Shown piece by piece: positions 24,055 to 63,269 of a stretch of DNA of 64,000 nucleotides (positions are counted from its first letter, which is position 1; every line of letters starts with the position of its first letter). The position numbers and the translations under genes are program-made. Source of the DNA: Atherix ibis (Eukaryota > Arthropoda > Insecta > Diptera > Athericidae); NCBI GenBank assembly GCA_958298945.1, contig OY282606.1, forward strand, positions 74,387,622 through 74,451,621, read 5' to 3'. The notes under the pieces were generated by a model. That model was not told the DNA's origin. It made no database searches and saw only the letters and a list, made by a program, of their open reading frames with translations.

Positions 24055-27000
24055 TTATTTTATTTTTTATTTTTTTATCTGCAACTACAATTGTATTGTA
24101 ACAAGCAGATTTACACAACATTTTAATTTACAATCTTGTGCATCATAAAGTGGGAGTAAACACCCATCGAAATTTCTCCAACTAATGAAAATTAGAATCC
24201 TCTAGAAAATCTCTAAGTCATTGTCTCTTAAGACTCCCATCAGTGTTTACGGGGAGAGCAGTACAGGACAATTCACTCACAAGTGGATTGGTCCTGAATA
24301 ATGGGAACATTTATATCACGGTGTATTAAGTTGTTACGAACATAATAGGGGGTATCGACAATTTTACGGAGGCTCTTCAATTGTAAGACCTGGACCCGAT
24401 AGGAATTGGAACGTTTCGTTGAACCCCAAATAGGTTTTATATTTGTATTGTATATTAAAAGCTTACTTTTGATTGTTAGTTTCGAGCGTTTGTCCAGTAG
24501 TCTAAGAAGTTGTAGGTAACGTCTAGTGGCTTCAAGTTTTTTTAGTCTAGTATGCGGGTTCCATGTTAATCTATTGTCCAGGTAAAGTCCCAAATAACGT
24601 ACTCTATAATATTGTGAAATAATATTGTATTGTTGAGGTATAAGGGGGTAGGTTTTCCTTAACAAAGTAATGTGACCATTCTTCTGTTCATTTACTCTCA
24701 CTCTACATCTCTTAAACCAGAATTGAAGGTTGTGGATATGGGATTGTAAAATGTTGGAAGCTATGTCAGGATTTGTATTGATAGCAATTATGGCCGTATC
24801 GTCTGCATAAGTAGCAATGATAGTATTAGGATCAGATGGGATATCATGGGTATAAATATTATATAAAATAGGAACAAGAATACTACCTTGTGGGACTCCG
24901 ACTAGAATAGGATATATTTCCGAGGATTTTTAGTTAATTGCAACTTGAAAATAACGTTGGGAGATATATAAATTTATGATGAGGTAGTGTGTTGAAGTAA
25001 GAAAGCTCTTGAGTTTTCAGAGGAGTCCAGGATGCCACACACGACCAAAACCTTGGAAGGCATCTAAAAATCGTCTCAAATGAGGGTACAATGTGTTCAT
25101 CATTGCGATGGCAATATCTAAAAATACTCCTGGGCAATATTCTTTCCTCTCAAGAAAGAATTCTATGTATATGATCAACAATGCGATGACATTGCTGGAT
25201 AGTAGAGTATTCATACCGGAAGCACAGTTGGTGATCAGAAATAATTTTTTCATTAACTAGGATTGGGTGGAGTCTTTTTAATAGGAGTTTTTCAAAAATC
25301 TTACCAAGGATTGGTAAGAGGCTGATAGGTCTATAGGAGGAAGGAGAATTAATGGGTTTATTTGTTTTAGGAATCATTTTAATGATAGTAAATTTTCAGA
25401 GTAAAGGAAAATAAGTTAAGCGCAGGATACTATTAAAAATGTATGTAATTAAAACTAAAGTTTTTTTTGGAAATTTGCTTGAAAATAGCAGCTGTTATTA
25501 GATCATAACCAGGATCTTTTTGATTGGGAAGGCGCAGAAAAGTAGATTTAATTTCCGAGGGCTTAAAATTTTTGGGAGAAAGACTCAAACGGATTGGAAA
25601 CATTAGTTCTTCGATAATTTTTTTAGTATGCGATTTATCTTCTATATCGTCATGTGGGGAGCAAAAGTATTTACCAAATGTTTAGGAAATAATTCAGCTT
25701 TTTCTCTGTCTGTTTTTGCCCAGTTACCATCACTTTGTTTCAGTGGGTGTGATATTCTTTGTTACGAGAGTATTCGTCAAGTGTCTTCCCATAAAGAAAT
25801 ATTAGGCGTTTTCCTTTGGACCAATTTTGCTACTCCGCGGTAGATGACCAAAGTAAAGCCAAATTCTAAACTCTAGTAGAAACATAACTTCAAAATAGGC
25901 AGCAACAATTCTGAGTTTACTCACACACAAACAATAAAAACTGAGTTTATTCACACATAAACAATACTGACAAAAATATGACTCTTCAACATAACCAACG
26001 AACCCGCTAAGCCATCTATTTCCAGTTCGGAAACTAAAATCTCCCTACAGTTAATTGTATGCGTAACTCACCGTTCGAAGTGGTCGTTCGTTAGAGGTGG
26101 AGTAGATGATGACAGCTACAACTACCGCGGAGTAGCAAAATTGGTCCAAAGGAAAACGCCTATAGTAACTAATCGATCTTGTGTAAATTTCATGCCGTTC
26201 ATTATAGTGCTTTCTGATTTCCATATTCAGTTCACGTTGTAGTCAGTTAAGTTTCTGTTCGTAGCTAGGCATTCATAAGCGTTGAGACTGAGTTCCCATT
26301 TTTCTTTTTTCGTTAATTAATGTCCGTATTTTTGTTGGTCAATTTTTTTATTTTGGTTGTATCGTATTGTAAGAGATGTGAGCGGTTGTGATTGCATGTT
26401 GTATATATATATAGTGAGATCATTTACAGAATCATTAATAACGTTTGCTGTTTTTAACGTTTGTTTTAAGTCAATCTGTTTGTCCAATTTGTTTCTAAAT
26501 ATGTTCCAATCTATTTTGCCATTTATCAGCCTAGGATGAAGAGTCTTTAAGATTGACTTAAAATTGAGGGTAAGGAGAACAGGACTATGATCAGAGTTTA
26601 AATCGGAAAGAGTTTCAATCCCAGAATTCATGGTCATTGAAGGAGTGCTAATGAAGTAATCGAGGATATCAGGTTGTTTTGAACTAGAAGTTGGCTAGTA
26701 TGTTGGATTTGCAGGGGAAGTAATTTGATATGATGTATGGGATAAAGCTTCCTGAAGAATCTTCCCTCGAGGGTTAGCAACGCCGCAACCCCATTGAGGG
26801 TGTTTAGCATTGTAATTACTACCCGCAAGAAACGAAGGAGAAATTGAAGTGAATGTTATGTTTAATGGATTTTCTTACAAGGATAGCTGTTCCACCATGC
26901 GTCGTATTATCAGGGTGATTAGTTCTGTATGTTTCGTAGTCTCGTATCATAAAGTATGACCTGGATGTAAAATGCGTCTTAGTTAATAGAGCAATGTCAA

Positions 27001-27125
27001 TGAGTCTGTCATGTAAAAGAATATTTAGTTATTGTCAATGGGGGTTCAAACCATTTGCGTTTCATAAATGGATGGAGAGGGACTTTTCGGTGTACGACAC
27101 AATATTATTTAAAAATGAAAACTTG
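24055..27125 (-). mobile_element. Jockey-clade non-LTR retrotransposon, long copy with endonuclease and RT
   Basis: Read on the minus strand from about 27125. Endonuclease pieces come first: ELITLIIRRMVEQLSL (NHPDNTTHGGTAILV-like), FTSISPSFLAGSNYNAKHPQ, and SDHSPVLLTLNF near 26580. The linker follows, then RT: MIPKTNKPINSPSSYRPISL at 25377, SDHQLCFRYEYSTIQQCHR, and the YADD box near 24800-24815. The thumb is LYLDNRLTWNPHTRLKKLEA. The 3' terminus carries GTTGCAGATAAAAAAATAAA at about 24075. Stops and frameshifts are common, and a foldback insert interrupts it at 25803-26162. The 5' portion (ORF1 and 5' UTR) is absent. Confidence 0.85.
25803..26162. mobile_element. Foldback insertion with 41-bp perfect inverted arms
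   Basis: Arms 25803-25843 and 26122-26162 are perfect complements (arm begins TAGGCGTTTTCCTTTGGACC, ends CTCCGCGGTAG) around 278 bp with no coding. Removing the whole 360-bp block rejoins the jockey reading frame smoothly across the site (RLVT to NISLWEDT on the minus strand), so it is a later insertion. The arms begin and end in TA, fitting a Tc1/mariner-type MITE. The alternative is an inverted duplication of jockey sequence. Confidence 0.75.
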
Positions 27126-27479
27126 CCTATCGCTATTTCCAAGTAGCAGTTGGTTAAGTTATATAAAATTTATAGCATTGATATTCCAACTAATTCTGCA
27201 ACTATAATTTCTACCAAACTGTTACATTTCACATAAATATCTAAATATCTTTCAAAAATCTACAATCGTATGTAAATAAGACTGATTTAGAAGGTAAGGG
27301 TAAATTGGGAGAAGAGTATTTATGTTCCCTTCACCCAATATATCGAACTTTCCGTCCCTATTGACATCATTCCACCAAGCAATTAGGCACGCTATCTGGA
27401 GCTATGATATGTGGCAGAAGAGTAATGAGATTGAGTTTCTTTTACAACAATTTTATTTTATTTTTATACATCAATGTTA

Positions 27480-28085
27480 TCGCCTTCAGAGTAGTTCGCT
27501 TTGGAAAACTATATAGCGGTGGAGGCGTTATTTCCACTCTTCGTAGGTGCTGGAATTCTTCAACTTAAATTGACTTTAGGTCCTTGGTTAGACTTCTTTG
27601 GATGTTATTGACAGTATTAAGATAATGTCCTTTCTTGGGAAATAATAATAATTAAGACGAATAGGGGGTATTGTCACGGTGGAGTATTCAAGTATCTAAA
27701 ATGTCCGAATTTACGCCAAGAACCAAGAGAAAGGCTCAGATTTAAGGACTTCTTTATAAAAACCTTGTTTATCGATGATTTGACTACACAAAACCCCACT
27801 TGTTCCATACTCTCAGTTTTCAGCGTTGAAGTTCTTCATGTGCAAGGTTCGTCCTCCATCGCTTTTCGGGAAACCAGAAAAGTTTTATGATAATCCTATT
27901 GAAAAAAAAATATTCTCAATAAGTTCATTTTAACTTTTTCAATCTGAATACAAAATTTGAAGGCACATCGTTGCTCTAAATTTCGTTTTTCCATTTTCCT
28001 TAATGCACCATAAGAACACAACTATAGAGGATTTTGTTATTATCGGACGAGGTTGAAACTTGTACTCTAAGTCTAGGAGGAACTA
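27480..28085 (-). mobile_element. Degenerate mariner-like transposon, copy 2 of the 9000-9975 family
   Basis: Minus-strand 5' end near 28025-28080 matches 9925-9970 (CGACGAGG, then a GTCTAGGAGG-like box). It is followed by KRNLEQRCAFKFCIQIEK (mariner N-terminus, cf. RCAIKFCxKL) and, after a large deletion of the catalytic core, the C-terminal YEEWK.RLHRYIV block (cf. FEDWKKRWHRCIV) at about 27500-27545. The frame is lost at several places. Confidence 0.6.
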
Positions 28086-28454
28086 CTGTACAAGGTTTGT
28101 AAAAAAATCCTAATGTGCTACCCAAATAACAAAATAATATTCAAAATGATCATTTATTAAATAAATGTAGAATTTTATTCAATTTTAAAAGATTAAAATT
28201 ATACCAAAGTAACTTGGTTTTGATATAAGTAAGCTTGTGGAATTTAATACGCATTTTATCGTAAAAATAAACTAAAAATAGTGTGCAAAAATGAAAAAAA
28301 TTTAAGAGAATCTACAAATGCATAGAAGTTTATAAATAAACAATTTCAAATTCGAAAAAATGGTTTTCAAGTTGCGTTGGATTTCACATATGAAATTTGA
28401 TTTATAAGGATCTATATCATGTGGAATGTAATCGATAGTGCGTTATATATACAG

Positions 28455-28568
28455 AAAACCGAAACAATCTTCTCTGCCATTTTAAGATAAAAAATAATTA
28501 TAATTTGCTGCAGAAATAATCTTCCTTGCGGTTTTAAGATAAAAAATATTTTAATCTCAATTTACTGC
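28455..28568. repeat. Diverged tandem duplication, about 60-bp unit
   Basis: AATCTTCTCTGCCATTTTAA and AATCTTCCTTGCGGTTTTAA each begin a unit that continues GATAAAAAAT and ends near TGCTGCA / TACTGCA. Confidence 0.7.
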
Positions 28569-28863
28569 ACCAGCTTATCAAATGGCAAAAAACACCTATT
28601 TTTGGTGTAACGAAACGTTTCCAGTAACGAAACGTCACTTGCAAAGCGTTGGCCAAACATTGCCCCATCAGTCTACTAAGCAATCTTACGATGCCGTCAA
28701 TCTTTTCACGGAATGTGACCTTACCCAAAATTTCTTTTGTAAGGATATTTCCTCCATTGTATAGTTTTAAAATTGCTCAATGCCTTTTCGAAGTCCTTTT
28801 TATAATTTCTAAAACAAACTAAAAACCTTTTCGAAGTCCTTTTTATAATTTCTAAAACAAACC
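28540..28863 (-). other. Unassigned repeat relic with a 43-bp tandem duplication
   Basis: The minus strand holds a 64-codon open stretch (FREKIDGIVRLLSRLMGQCL..) of no recognised family. The block 28715-28860 resembles 37690-37805 in the ferlin intron (both end TTTATAATTTCTAAAACAAAC or TTTAATTTCTTAAAGCAAAC), so it is a dispersed repeat. Within it a unit starting CCTTTTCGAAGTCCTTTTTA is duplicated in tandem at about 28781-28861. Confidence 0.4.
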
Positions 28864-28870
28864 AGAAAAA

Positions 28871-30098
28871 TTGGTGTAAGGGAAAGTTCTGTCGTTTTTG
28901 AACACTTACACTTGTATGCGTTGTCGATTCTTAGCGACAATTCTGATTCGACTGAAATCGATTTAAACCGTTCGATTACTGTATGATTGATGGTTTATAC
29001 ACATTTTTTCGTATTTTTGTTAGTTTTTTTAAACTTGTAAAACAGTCACCATGTGTGAAGAAAAAGTGCACTTAAGACATTATTTGTTGTATGTGTATGA
29101 GTTCCAAAAAGGACACAACGCGATGCAGGCAAAAAAAAAACGTGTGTGGCATGTTTGGAGAAGACGCAGTAATAGTTCGAACATGCCAGAGATGGTTTGC
29201 GAAATTTCGTTCGAGTGATTTTTCTTTAAAAGATGAATCCAGATTAGGAAGGCCATCAGATGTCAATGACGAAGTGCTACGCAGTATGATCAGGACAAAT
29301 CCCATGTTAAATTCCACAGAAGTGGCCTTCAAGCTTGGAATTCATCAGACTACTGCTTTAGAGCAGTAGTCTGATGCCCTCTCTGTTTGGGTTCCACGTG
29401 AATTAAGCGAAAAAAATTTAATGGATCGAATTTCAATATGTTCTTCAAATCTTGGTCGTCACAAAAGGGAACCGCTTGGTGACTGGTGATGAAAAGTGCA
29501 TAGTTAATAAATATGTGGTAAGAAAAGGGGCATATGTTTACAAAGGGGAGACACCACCGACTATATCCAAAGCTGGCGTGCATCAAAAGAAAGTTATGTT
29601 GTGTTGTTGGTGTGATCGGAGGGATATTGTCCACTATGAGTTGCTGAAAGAAAATTCATACGGTCGATGCTGATCGTTACTGTTCGCAACTTGATGTTTG
29701 TAAAGAAATTCAACGTAAACGTCCGTATTTGGCCAACAGAAAGGGTGTAATTCTTCACCATGACAACGCTAGACTGTACGTGGCAAGAAAAACCGTACAC
29801 AAAATTTCAGAGTTGGGTTGGGAAACTCTACCTCAGCCAGCATATTCTCCGGATATTGCACCATTTAACTATCATCTGTTCAGGTCACTGCAAAACTTTT
29901 TTGATGGAAATGAATATATAAATTATGAGGGTGCCCCAATGGCAGTGGAAGAATACTTTGCATCCGAAAACGAGGACTTCTTTTCCAGAGGGTAGGATAA
30001 GCTGCCAGAAAGTTGGCAGACAGTTGTAACTAGTAAAGGAAATTATATTTTGGATTAATGTTTGAATAAAAAGTGAAAAAAAAATTATTTACACCCAA
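28871..30098 (+). mobile_element. Degenerate mariner element (mellifera type) with internal palindrome
   Basis: The 5' end reads TTGGTGTAAGGGAAAG (28871). The 3' end reads TTGGGTGTAAAT in reverse (30098), followed by TA. Transposase blocks are CQRWFAKFRSSDFSLKDESR, a disrupted HTH end at LGIHQTTAL, then WVPRELSEKNLMDRI, VTGDEKC (first Asp), HQKKVMLCCW, RKGVILHHDNARLY (second Asp) and [16 protein letters not shown], in which the third Asp is replaced by Asn. At 29343-29376 coding sequence is replaced by a perfect 15-bp palindrome. Dead. Confidence 0.85.
29343..29376. repeat. 15-bp perfect inverted repeat inside mariner ORF
   Basis: Arms 29343-29357 (CATCAGACTACTGCT) and 29362-29376, loop TTAG. 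The copy introduces a stop right after TTALEQ and stands where family members encode a HLKKLGYV-like segment. Confidence 0.92.
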
Positions 30099-30099
30099 T

Positions 30100-31190
30100 A
30101 GATTCTGCAGACAGAACAGAGTATCGTGTTCTGCAAACAAAGTATTGAATAAAATTTTTTGAATACTATTTCAAATCAAATCAATAAAGGAAAAGTTACC
30201 ATTAACAATCAAAGGACATAAATTTAACATATATAAAAGGGCATAAATAAGTAGTACCAAGTGGACCCAATCCTCCGATTTCGTAATCATTAGGAATTAT
30301 CACCCAGAACGAACTAATGAATTATCTTAAAAGTTAACATCAAACAACATATTCTCCTTTATTACGTTCACATGCCGAGCGAAATTGATGTTTAGGTATT
30401 TTGTCGGATTCCAAATATGGCACATCAGCTAAACTAGTTTTTAATGGAATTTAATGCAAGTACTTGCGTTGCAAAAATAAAAATTTATTCGATATTGTTT
30501 TCAAAATATAAAAGATACTGTTTAAAACTTGTAAAAAATATCAAGAAAGCTATGGTAATTAATTTCAATACTAATTATAGATTGTGCAAAATAAAATGTA
30601 TACCGTAAGAAGTTATTATAAAATTTAACATTAAAAATGAGTTAAAATTTGCAGTTAGTATGCACGACTATATCAAGCGTCCTAGAAGCACGTCTCATTT
30701 TTAAAAAGAAAACTTCCTTTTTCTTTCTATTGAATGGCATTTTCGATTAGTTTCCTTTTAAAGAAATCTATAGCAATACAAATTAACTAATTAAACATCT
30801 TTTTTAGTACACGTCTTCTTTTATAAGCGTACCTTATTTTTTTCTTCAATAAAATGTTTTCAGGTTTTGTAAATTTATAAAAAAAAAAAATGGAGGAAAC
30901 TACAAGTTACATCGTAATGAGCTCGTTTGTATGATTTTCAATATCAGTTAAGTTAAATTAAAAGTTAGCTAAAGACTTCAAAAGGTCAGTTTAAATTACA
31001 GTTGTTATGACAAGGTCAGATCAAATATCCTCTGTGAAATTTTTTTCTATTTTTTGTTTGTGTAGGAAAACATTCCCCAACAGTAAATATATGGTTTGCA
31101 CTTACAGTAAAGGTTACGGTTACAATAATTTCTGTAAATATTAGTATACAAGCAAACTGCAAGTTATGATCAAATGAAAAAATATTTTTT
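30100..31190. other. Region downstream of the ferlin gene
   Basis: No gene was seen. A minus-strand AATAAA lies at 31191-31196, about 25 nt after the ferlin stop codon, and could serve as its polyadenylation signal. Confidence 0.4.
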
Positions 31191-31196
31191 TTTATT
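31191..31196 (-). promoter_or_regulatory. Putative poly(A) signal of the ferlin gene
   Basis: AATAAA on the minus strand, 24 nt beyond the stop codon. The hexamer is common in AT-rich DNA, so position is the main support. Confidence 0.4.
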
Positions 31197-31219
31197 ATTG
31201 TAGAAAATAAAAATTCTAA

Positions 31220-58811
<27,592 letters not shown>

Positions 58812-59860
58812 TTATATGAAGAACGCTTTTTAACAATCAAATTAAATAAATAAACATAATTCAGTTTTTGCAATTTGAAATTATTCATTTTATTTCACAA
58901 TTAATCAAATATAAAATTGAGTACGAATGTGTCAAAAATTTTATAAAAAAAAAATCGGTTGAAGTTTTTTTTTTACAAAGTGCTTTTCGGGCAATTTCGA
59001 GAACTTAAACTTTAAAAGCTCATATAACTGATTATAGACAAACTTTTTAAGCTTTTCTTGTCGCTAGTTTAAGCTTATTTCTTGATAAATATTTTATAGC
59101 AAATAATTAGATTGGTGACTGTCCTATTCATTCGAAAAGTTATATTTGTGTAAAAATTTGTATTTGAAAAGTTTACTGATTAAAAATTACATTGATTATC
59201 CTTTTTTCTAAATATAAAAGAGCCACAAAAACTTTTTAAATTATAGAAAAAATATAACGTAACTGCTTTTGTTACTGTTTTCTACTATAAACTTAAAAAG
59301 CTGCTATCGACAATCGTGTATATTATTCTTAAGTTTTAGACAAATCTATTGTTACAACGTAGCATGGCTCGGGTGTATTCGAGAAGATTTGTTACAAAGA
59401 AGCATGGCTGTGGCGTTTTCGAAAAGAATCCAGAAAACCGGTTCTAAAGAGTATGAACACGAGCAATGCTTGCGAGAGAGAGTTTTGTTTTTTTAGTTTT
59501 AGTCTGAGTTGTAGTCGGAATAACGATTGGAGAAGAAGCTGCATAATTTGTGTAGCATTTAATTGTAAATAAATATAAAGTGTTGCTTATAAGCTCCGTA
59601 ATTTGTGTTTTTGTTGTAAGGTGTCCGAGAGAAGAGGCAGAGGACATTCTGTAGCACCACGTCCATGAGGCCATATGGTGACTTCATATTACGTGTAGGT
59701 TGGCATTGCCAGCTTGCCTAATGATATTGTTCGGTTGTCATTTCGAGGAAAAAGTCTTATTAAATTCTGTGGAGAAGCAGTCCGATTAAAAAGGTAATTC
59801 TGGGTTAAATGGTATTTATTTAAAATGTGGGAAAGCGAATTGAAAAAACTATATTTTATT
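58812..59860. other. Region upstream of the ferlin start codon
   Basis: Would hold the 5' UTR and promoter of the ferlin gene. No recognisable core-promoter motif, exon or repeat was found. A moderately GC-richer block at 59360-59700 (TGGCTCGGGTGTATTCGAGA, CATGGCTGTGGCGTTTTCGA) has no identified product. Confidence 0.35.
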
Positions 59861-60014
59861 AAAAATGTGGCCTTGATTCTCAAAAATATTTAAAAAAAAT
59901 TATATTTCAGAATATTTTTGAAAACAGATCAACAGGACTGGTAGGAAGCATCATGAAAAACATAATTTTTATTTAAAACTTGGCCTTGATTCTGAAGAAT
60001 ATTTAAAAAAACTT

Positions 60015-61314
60015 CCGGGTGTAAAGGCTTAAATCCGCTGTTTGGTCATATGGTAGATGGCGTGAGTGTGCATATCAACCTACAATGGGCACGCCATACT
60101 TTTTTTTTATGAAATTGACATCTGTCAACATTAATCAGAGCACATTATCAGCAATTTCGTACAACAACATACATTTTTGCTTTGGTAATCTTATCTAGTT
60201 TTGTGCCAGAAAAAGAGCATGTGCGGGAAGCGTATGCTCTTTTTCTGGTACAAAACTAAACAAGATTACCAAATCAGAGAACATATGCGGGGAAGCGTTT
60301 CTGCTTCAATTTGAAGAAATCGACTGCCGAATCGTATCGAATGCTTATGGATGCCTATAGTGACAGTTCTTTATCGGAAACAACGTGCCAAGATTGGTTT
60401 CGTCGGTTCAAAGACGGCAATTTTGACTTGTAGGACAAGAAGCGTGAAAATCGGCCTAGGAAGTTTGAGAACCATCAATTGCAGGCCCTTTTGGGCGAAG
60501 ACGATACCCAATCGTAAAAAATGCTCGTGGAGCAATTGGGTGTTACTCAACCAGCTATTTCCATGCGTCTGCGTGCCATGGGTAAGATTGAAAAGATTGG
60601 AAAATGGGTGCCGCATGAATTGAACAATAGACAGATGGAGTGACAAAAAGAAAGTCTTTCCTGCATATGATTGTGATAGGCGATGAAAAGTGGATATATT
60701 TCGAGAATCCTAAACGCAAGAAATCGTGGGTTGATCCCGGTCAACCATCAACATCTTCTCCAACACCAAATTGCTTCGGACGGAAGACAATGCTGTGCGT
60801 TTGGTGGGATCAGCAGGGTATTGTCTACTATGAGACCTTGAAACCTGGTGAAACTGTCAATGCCCACCGCTACCACCAACAACTGATTAAATTGCAGCGA
60901 GTTCTGCGTGTAAAAAGGTCGGATTGTCAACAAAGCCTTGACAAGCTGATTTTCCTCCACGACAACGCACCATCGCACACGTCAAAAATGGTCCGAAACT
61001 ACTTGGAGACCCTCAACTGGGTGGTGCTACCCCACCCCGCTTATTCACCAGACCTGGCCCCTTCCGACCACCTGTTTTCGTCGATGGGCCACGCGCTCGC
61101 TCAGCAGCACTTCGGTTCTTACCAAGACGTCCGAAAATGGCTTGATAAGTGGTTTGCCTCGAAAGAGAAAGAATTTTTTTGGCGTGGTATCCACAAATTG
61201 TCCGAGAGATGGGAAAAATGTGTAGCTAGCGAGGGCAAATATACCAGCTGTATAAGCTTAAATCCTCTGGTTTTTTTTTGACTAAAAACAGCGGATTTAA
61301 GCTTATGCAGCTGG
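60015..61314 (+). mobile_element. Mariner element F, defective, with two large inverted duplications
   Basis: The ends share GGCTTAAATCCGCTGTTT (5', about 60026) and AGCTTAAATCCGCTGTTT (inverse of the 3' end). TA follows at 61315-61316; the left side reads TT. Transposase pieces: TAESYRMLMDAYSDSSL, CQDWFRRFKDGNFDL then stop, QLGVTQPAISMRLRAMGKIE, GKWVPHELNNRQME then stop, and open frame 60640-61281 with IGDEKWIYFENPKRKKSW, FLHDNAPSHTSKMVRN and [14 protein letters not shown] (all three Asp present). Inverted duplications at 60181-60273 (5' UTR) and 61237-61321 (3' end) are unusual. The native stop is lost, so the frame reads into the terminal repeat. Confidence 0.85.
60181..60273. repeat. 40-bp inverted repeat in mariner F 5' region
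   Basis: Arms 60181-60220 and 60234-60273, 37 of 40 positions complementary, loop 13 nt. Followed by a partial direct repeat (GAGCATGTGCGGGAAGCG and GAACATATGCGGGGAAGCG). Confidence 0.92.
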
Positions 61315-61321
61315 TATATTT
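61237..61321. repeat. 33-bp inverted repeat at mariner F 3' end
   Basis: Arms 61237-61269 and 61289-61321 with 2 mismatches, 19-nt spacer. The arms include the terminal repeat (AAGCTTAAATCC) and extend into the flanking TATATTT, so host flank sequence is mirrored inside the element. Confidence 0.9.
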
Positions 61322-61564
61322 AAGAACAATTTTTAATAACAAGTCAGCAGGACTGGTAGGCAGTAAATTAAAAAAAATATTTTTTATTAAAAACTTGACC
61401 TTGATTGTGAAGAATATTCAAAAACTCTTTATCTAAGAATATTTTTTATAACAATTCAGAAGCAAATTGAAAAAAATATTTTTTATTAAAAACTTGGCCG
61501 GATTCAGAAAAATATTTAAAAAAAACTCTATTGAGGAATATTTTAAAATGACTGACTATGGATT

Positions 61565-62600
61565 TATTATTTTTCTTGTAGATTTTGAAATATGACTTTT
61601 TTCTACCCACATTATTTATAAAATATGATCCAACATATCTGATAATCCTAACAGAATAATACACATTTTGCTGAAGGGTAAATTGATAAACACAATGACG
61701 AGTAAAAATCTTTATTTAGCAAAAAAACATATGTACTTATAGTATTTCTTTCATTTTAAATACATAACACTTAATTATCTACATAAAAATGTATAAGATT
61801 CCATTGTATTTTTTACAAAATATTTGACAGAGATTTAATTCTAGAGATTTTATTTAATGATTTTTCATAAAAAATATTACAACTAAAAATATGCAAATAT
61901 ATTTTTTCATATCTTATAAATTTAATTATATATTTATCCTTAAATTTCTTTTATTTATTTATATTGTATATTTTTATTTATTAATTTTTTTTGTTTTTTT
62001 TTTTTTGATTTCTTATATTAATACATAAATTTTTATTTGTATACGTAGATTTTTTTTCGCCTGTTTTACAGTTTCTATCCAACCAATCTTAATTTTGCCA
62101 TATATCTATTATGGATTTTTGATGAATTCTCGTACATAAAATGAAATTTATTTTTTATTCTAATGTAAAATTCGTTATTCGATGCTATTTCAGTTAAATT
62201 GATTGTGAAAAAGAGAATTTTTTGGACCCAGATTGACTGTTTATCATTTAAGAAAAATATTATTAAAAATATAATCTACAGGTACGCATTAATTTTATGT
62301 CATTATAATTATACATATTTAGGTATATAATAGAAAATACAAATTGTTTGAGAGAATTTTTGATTGCTTTTTTAATCGAAAATGAAATTAAGTAATTAAT
62401 TTTTTTTTTAAACTTTAAAATTCTTGATTATTTTTACTTTTATTTTAACTAAACCATTTGATTTTTTTATAGTAATTCAGTTATAAAACTTAATATTTTC
62501 GAGCTTGATTTGAAGAGAATGTAAAGAAAATAAAATTAATAATACAATAATAAATGTAAACAAAAATATTGTGTATGAAAAATTCCTAAAAGTATGGAGC
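61565..62600. other. AT-rich 3' region of the tetraspanin gene
   Basis: No coding or classified repeat was seen. Probably includes the tetraspanin 3' UTR; an AATAAA on the minus strand occurs near 62439-62444. Confidence 0.35.
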
Positions 62601-62607
62601 CAGCCAA

Positions 62608-63269
62608 TTACAGTCGCATTCCGTTGTATTTATTAATGGCTGAACACAGGCAGAATGCTAAAAATATTGCGAGCAATTGTATTATGGCAATACCGATACC
62701 AACGCCAATGATAATATTTCGATTTGAAAGAATCCAGTTGATAACAGCATCGTAGCATCCCTAAAAATTTAATAAAATATAATTAATAATACATTTACGT
62801 TTTACCGAACTACCATAGATAAATAATTGGAAGATTTAAATCATACCTTTTGATAGTGACTGTTGGAATCGGAAGGACTTGTCGTGCATGAAGTATCTTC
62901 TGGTTTGAAAAGTGTTATGTCCTTTAATATACAGCATGCCTCTGGTATTGTACGGTTCCCCTTGTATTTATTCCATGCTTCTGATTTCTCAAAGTCATTA
63001 TAGTTTTCAACACCACAGCAATGCATTTGGCCCATCAGATGATTCCACATAAGAGTTACAGCATCGGTACGCTCCGCACTTGAATAGTATTTGGTGATCG
63101 TCGATTGTAGGAAAGTTTTTGTCTCCACTTTGGCCTTTTTATGAGATATAATTATTTTTTTTTATAATCCAATAAAAATGCTATTTTAACTTACCCGATC
63201 CTTGTAGGCAGCAGCCAAACCACCAATGGTAATCTCAGCGACTAGAATCAATATCATCAGAATGCCATA
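62608..63269 (-). CDS. Tetraspanin, last three exons (partial)
   Basis: Tetraspanins are four-pass membrane organisers. Exons: 63195-63269, 62847-63134 and 62608-62760, all phase 0, with GTAAGT and GTATGA donors. The first encodes TM3 and loop start (YGILMILILVAEITIGGLAA then AYKDR). The second is the large extracellular loop: AKVETKTFLQSTITKYY, the diagnostic QMHCCGVENYNDF (CCG), PEACCILKD, SCTTSPSD, NSHYQK. The third begins GCYDAVINW and holds TM4 (IIIGVGIGIAIIQLLAIFLA) with a short cytoplasmic end CLCSAINKYNGMRL. The loop has six Cys (CC, CC, C, C), enough for three disulfides. TM1, TM2 and the start codon are in upstream exons beyond the right edge. Which tetraspanin orthologue it is cannot be told. 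Confidence 0.93.

Larger units (their letters stand above)
59868..61560. repeat. Tandem array of ~110-bp units, interrupted by a mariner
   Basis: Units begin GGCCTTGATTCTCAAAAATA (59868), GGCCTTGATTCTGAAGAATA (59980), GACCTTGATTGTGAAGAATA (about 61400) and GGCCGGATTCAGAAAAATAT (about 61496). Each contains A/T runs; two also share CAGCAGGACTGGTAGG or CAACAGGACTGGTAGG. The second unit is cut at 60014 and resumes at 61315, so the mariner 60015-61314 landed inside an existing array. Confidence 0.8.

Noticed and set aside
28582..28764. 60-codon plus-strand ORF as a gene
   Set aside because: Lies in a dispersed repeat relic; both strands are open by chance and no family was recognised.
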